A stretch of 64,000 bases of DNA, taken from assembly GCA_016584495.1 (NCBI GenBank), contig WAID01000014.1, forward strand, positions 682,001-746,000, given 5' to 3'. Both the position numbers and the translations under genes were made by a program. The DNA comes from Celoporthe dispersa (Eukaryota > Ascomycota > Sordariomycetes > Diaporthales > Cryphonectriaceae). Positions 60,113 through 64,000 of the stretch are shown piece after piece (position 1 is the first letter of the stretch; the number at the start of each line of letters is the position of its first letter). The notes beneath the pieces are model-generated. The model worked only from the letters and a program-made list of their open reading frames with translations. It was not told where the DNA came from and made no database searches.

Positions 60113-61070
60113 ATATCTGGATAGCTGCTCAATATTCTATATAATAGATTAAGCAATTGCTTTTCAAAACATTAGATTTCTAGCATCGATATTTACAAAA
60201 TGCATATAGCAGATATTATAAGTATTATAGATCGATATATACTAAAGCTTTCTAAATATTATTGCTTATAATACTAATATAAATTTCGCTTTAGCTAAAT
60301 TCTAAAGCAAAGCTTATATAATAAGCATTATATATAAGCAGATGCTTATAAAAGTATATTAATTAATCAATAAGATTAAGAAATATTATTATTTATTGAA
60401 ATAAGTATATAATATTCTATATATAGAACTTTATAATAGAACAAATGCTAATATTATTCTATAGATAGCTATTAAAGCGATTAATAATATAGCAAGATCT
60501 GATAATTTAATGCTTATGCTGCTAATTTTCAATATTTATTTATAAATCTTGCTAGATTTACTACTATTACTATTAATTATAAAAGAGCAGAGACAATTTC
60601 TAAAACTATAAAAGCTTTGAGAAAATTAATAGCAGAATAATAGATATAAAATATACTAAATATAAAGAATAGCTTTATTATTAATATAATTATATTTCTT
60701 CAAAGCAAGATTTGTATCTAAAAGAGAGAGATAATTAGCAAAAATTATTCAAGATTATTACTATTAATAGCTACAATATAATACTAGATTTATCAAATAA
60801 TCTAATAATATTTTATTCTATTGCAATATAATTATATTATTATAATAATAATTATCAAAATAGCTTATAATACTATTAGGATAGCTTTATATACGAATAT
60901 AGCTTTTGCTAATTACTATTATTCAAGATTAAAGATTATATTATTATTGCTTATATTATTTATAAGGAAAATAATAATTATAAGCTTATTTTTAAAGCCT
61001 AAAAGCAAAGATAATATTATTATAATATTCAGTCTATTATTTGAGGAATTAGATTAATAGAAGATAATAG
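60113..61070 (+). pseudogene. Copia integrase remnant (continuation of 46487-47756)
   Basis: Joined to 47756 it reads in frame as IYLDS...FYIID, then AIAFQNIRFL, and further on IDIY, FLNIIAYNT, and AIKAINNIARSDNLM, LLIFNIY, matching the copia integrase core (VLHVVD, T-x-F-Q-A-A-R-F-L, A-x-K-A-I-N-D, T-L-L-V-F-G). Stops are of the Gln/Trp type. Open piece at 60821-61057 has no motif. Confidence 0.7.
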
Positions 61071-63964
61071 ATCTTATTAGACAAAATATCTTCAGATTTA
61101 AGCTTTTTAATTGTAAAATCCATAAAAATATCGCTTATTCAAATCCTATATAATTCGCAAAATAAAAGCAAGAATAATAAGCTTTATAAAAATTAAGACT
61201 TATTATTCAAAGCTATAATAATAATAAGAAAATTACAATTCTGATCTAATTATTTACTATTCAATATATAAATTAGTAGCTTATTTTAGTAATTACATTA
61301 AGCTTTATACAATATAATAGCATAATTATTATATTAAGAAATATTACGCAAGCTTATTTATAATCGAAATTGAAGCTTGCTAAAATAATTCTTGCTATAA
61401 TGCTCTAATAGCTTAAGAGCAAATACTCTAAAAATATAATTATTAAAGTAATTCGCTTGCTATATAGTATTGCAAAAGCTAATATTTACTAGTTTAAAAT
61501 ATATCAGAAGCATTATAAATAGAGAATTAGGATAGACTGCTCTATATATAACTCTTATTTACTAATATCAAAAATCGAATAATTTTTTAAAATTATTAGC
61601 ATATAAATAAATAATATATTAATATTAGCAATAATAGAGTTCGCTAATAGAAAGAAGAAAAGCTATAAGCAGCTTAATTTCAAGCAAAACCCAAAACTCA
61701 GCTAATATTTAATAATCCGATAGACTTTAATAGCGCTCGCTTACTATTGAATACTAATAAAAATATTATTATTTAGCAGAAAAGCTAAAGTGCAAAGCTT
61801 ATTACTATTAATACTATCGCGAAAGACTGCAAGCAGAGATACTTAGAATAGCGAGCATAAAAAGCATATATTATTTCTATTTGCTAATCTGAGATATTAT
61901 TTAATCTATCTATTGCTGCTTAAATATAGATCTTAAAAGATAAGGATATAGAGATAATCAATAAATAGCTATTATAGCAGATAGATAATACTATACGAAA
62001 GCTTAGATATATTCTTCTAAATTTTTCAATTGCAAAGCTTATTATTTTTGCAAATAAATTATTTGCGAATAATAAGAATCTAATATTATAGCTAAGCTAT
62101 ATTATTATCCTTGCTAATAAAAACTATTCGCTTAATAATATAAGTTTCGCAATAATTAGCAATATAATTTATTAATTCTTAATTAAATGCAAATAGATAA
62201 TAAAAGTATATTAGCAAATAAAATCTATAATATAATTAATAAAATTAATATTAGCATTTTATTAGCATTAATTCTCAAAATAATTATCAAATAGCTATTG
62301 CTAGATAATATTCTTATTATTATCTGTATAAATTTATACTCTTTATATAAATATCTAATCAAATTGAGCATTATAAAAGAAAAAGATTAATAATTGATAT
62401 TATATTTCTCTAGCAATTATACAAAGCAAAAAAATCGCTAAGATTAGATAAATTAATAGCAAGAATAATTCTGCAAATGCAATAATAAAAGCATTTTCGA
62501 ATATTATATTAAAGCAGCTTATTAATTATAATAAGCTTTATATTCGAATAAATAGCTTTATTAATAAACTATAATCGACTATTATTCAGATTTTGGATTA
62601 TTATTTATAGCTCAAATATATCTTATTTACTATTTTTGCTTTTTTCTTATGCTATACTTATTTTTTTTAGCTTATATTAATGCATTCTGCTAGCAATTAT
62701 CAACTATTCTTCTTTTCGCATAATGCTTCTTATATAATAATTTCTATAAATCTTATCAAATAATATATCTATTTTTACTTTCTTTTTCAAAGCTATTATT
62801 ATATTTATCAAATTATTTAGCGATTATTGTATTATCTATTATTAAGTCTATTAAATTAATTAGCAATAATTGTATTAGCTATTGCTTATCAATTTTTTTA
62901 TCAAATAATAATATTCTATTGCTTATAAATCTATCAATTTTATTAGCGCAAATCATCAAAAAGCTTTATCGCTTATAAATATTCGATAGCTAATCAAATA
63001 ATACTTATAATAATATTATCTTTTAATATTATCAATAGCAATCTTATTATTCTTATTATTTCTAATAGAAATATCAGTATTGCGAGTTCCAATGCAATTG
63101 CAATCCCTGCAAATGCAATCTCAATTCCTATAATTATATCTATAATCTCTACTAATACTCTAAGCAAGAAGAAGAAAAATCTCGCAGAATAAATAATCTC
63201 AATAATTGCAAGAATAATGCAAAAATATAGATAAATAGCTTATTTTTGAAAGAGAAAGCTAAGAAATAAATAAAAAGATTATTAATAAACTGAAAGCTTG
63301 GAATCTCTAATATTTATCGAATATTATTATACAGGATCTATATCTATCTATTATCAAAAGAATTCTATTTTTAAGATTACAAAAACCTTATATAAGATTA
63401 TTATAATTATCGTAATAATAAGCAAGATTAGTATTTCTAATAAGCTATAAAACTATCGAAAGCTTATAGATAAGCTTATCAAAAGCTAAATTAAAATCTT
63501 TATATAAATCCAGATAATTATTAATTAGATAAAGATCAAATAGATCTAGCTAGCTATTATAAAGAAAATTATCCTAAAGTATATCTTTGCGCTTAAGTTA
63601 GCTAAGAAAAGCAAAGCTATAGCCAAAAAAGAATTGCAAATATTGCAGGCTTAAAAATAATAATACTAATAATGCAGCTATTATAAAAGAGAAAGAAAAT
63701 AATAAAAATGCTATTAAGAGAAATAATAAGACTATAAGCATTATTATTACTAATAAAGATAAAGATAATAGTATAGATAAAAATAAATATATAGATTTAT
63801 TGATAAAATTTAATTGAGAAGCGAGAAAAATATAAACTAGTTGGATAAAAATGCGATATTCGCATAGCATAGCCTATTGATTTTGCGATAATTTAGAAGA
63901 ATATATATACGATGCTTGTAATCATTATTTAAAAAGTTGCTAGTATAGAAGCAATGATTATTAT
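61071..63964 (+). pseudogene. Copia reverse transcriptase-RNase H remnant and 3' part
   Basis: Very AT-rich. Near 62.0-62.2 kb the plus strand reads AKLIIFANKLFANNKNL, then LSYIIILANKNYS, in the style of the copia RNase H (L-I-V-F-T-D-A-S-F-A-N-N-K-D-L, I-G-Y-V-I-x-L-A-D). The DAS of the active site reads NKL, so Asp is lost. The polymerase between 61.1 and 61.9 kb is too decayed to mark. A 90-codon minus-strand frame at 63598-63870 is a by-product of low complexity. Confidence 0.55.
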
Positions 63965-64000
63965 TGCTTGCTAGCCTGTGCGCAAGAGCATTTAGCTGGG
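63965..64000 (+). repeat. Right terminal repeat of the copia element (start of 3' LTR, truncated by window)
   Basis: Direct repeat of 33141-33175, reached exactly at the end of the window. More of the LTR and a 5-bp target duplication (expected ACCGT, as at 33136-33140) should lie just beyond. Confidence 0.7.

Larger units (their letters stand above)
33141..64000 (+). mobile_element. Degenerate Ty1/copia LTR retrotransposon, hosting two nested elements, right end outside window
   Basis: The outermost, oldest element of the AT-rich block. TTGCTTGCTAGCC begins at 33140 and again, directly repeated, at 63964, where the window ends, as expected for two LTRs. Its own sequence is 33141-35355, 46482-47756 and 60109-64000 (about 7.4 kb), the rest being insertions. 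On the plus strand it shows gag-like sequence across the first insertion, a gag-pre-integrase/integrase split at 47756/60113, and an RNase H-like block near 62.0 kb. All frames carry many TAA/TAG codons at expected Gln/Trp positions and are heavily AT-biased, the pattern of RIP. The copia assignment rests on remembered family motifs, so moderate confidence. Confidence 0.7.

Noticed and set aside
63598..63870. Hydrophobic 90-codon minus-strand frame (membrane-protein-like)
   Set aside because: AT-rich RIP sequence naturally yields Leu/Ile/Phe runs; no conservation signal.
33141..64000. A Starship-type giant element
   Set aside because: No tyrosine-recombinase captain (DUF3435) or cargo genes seen, and the content is explained by three nested LTR elements.

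Overview
The window reads as a filamentous ascomycete (Pezizomycotina) chromosome segment. Genes have many short introns (GT-AG, with CTGAC/CTAAC-type branch sites), the proteins are fungal families (siderophore synthetase, Zn2Cys6 regulator), and the right half carries the mark of repeat-induced point mutation (RIP): extreme AT richness, transposon reading frames broken by TAG/TAA at former Gln/Trp codons, and repeat copies that differ almost only by transitions. It splits sharply into a gene-bearing half (1-33,140) and an AT-rich transposon block (33,141-64,000).

Gene half. Positions 1-15,000 hold a hydroxamate-siderophore pair, both on the minus strand: a giant ferrichrome/ferricrocin-type non-ribosomal peptide synthetase (11291 to beyond the left edge, visible order A-T-C-A-T-C-T-C-A-T-C) and, upstream, an L-ornithine N5-monooxygenase (sidA type) that makes its N5-hydroxyornithine precursor. 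Two identical 16-mers upstream of the monooxygenase contain ATCTGATAA, the motif described for the iron-responsive GATA repressor SreA, which suggests iron control. Then come an amidase-signature enzyme (minus, nine exons), a divergently placed Nudix/eIF2B-like fusion protein (plus), a Zn2Cys6 transcription factor whose short first exon lies upstream of a CT-microsatellite intron (plus), and a secreted PLC-like phosphodiesterase (minus). Four of these six genes have reading frames interrupted or failing to close by one base, each at or next to a G/C run, so assembly error is at least as likely as gene decay.

Transposon half. It appears to be one old Ty1/copia element (from 33,141 to beyond the right edge) with two later Ty3/gypsy-type LTR elements nested in it: a minus-strand chromodomain element at 35,356-46,481 (358-bp LTRs, TAGCA target duplication) and a plus-strand element at 47,757-60,108 (314-bp LTRs, TTAT target duplication). 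Removing each insertion with one target copy lets the copia-like reading continue across the junction. All three are RIP-damaged; the catalytic Asp codons of both gypsy reverse transcriptases are altered. The second gypsy element also has about 4 kb of RIP-damaged coding-like sequence after its integrase that I cannot identify.

I found no rRNA or tRNA genes and no CRISPR arrays.
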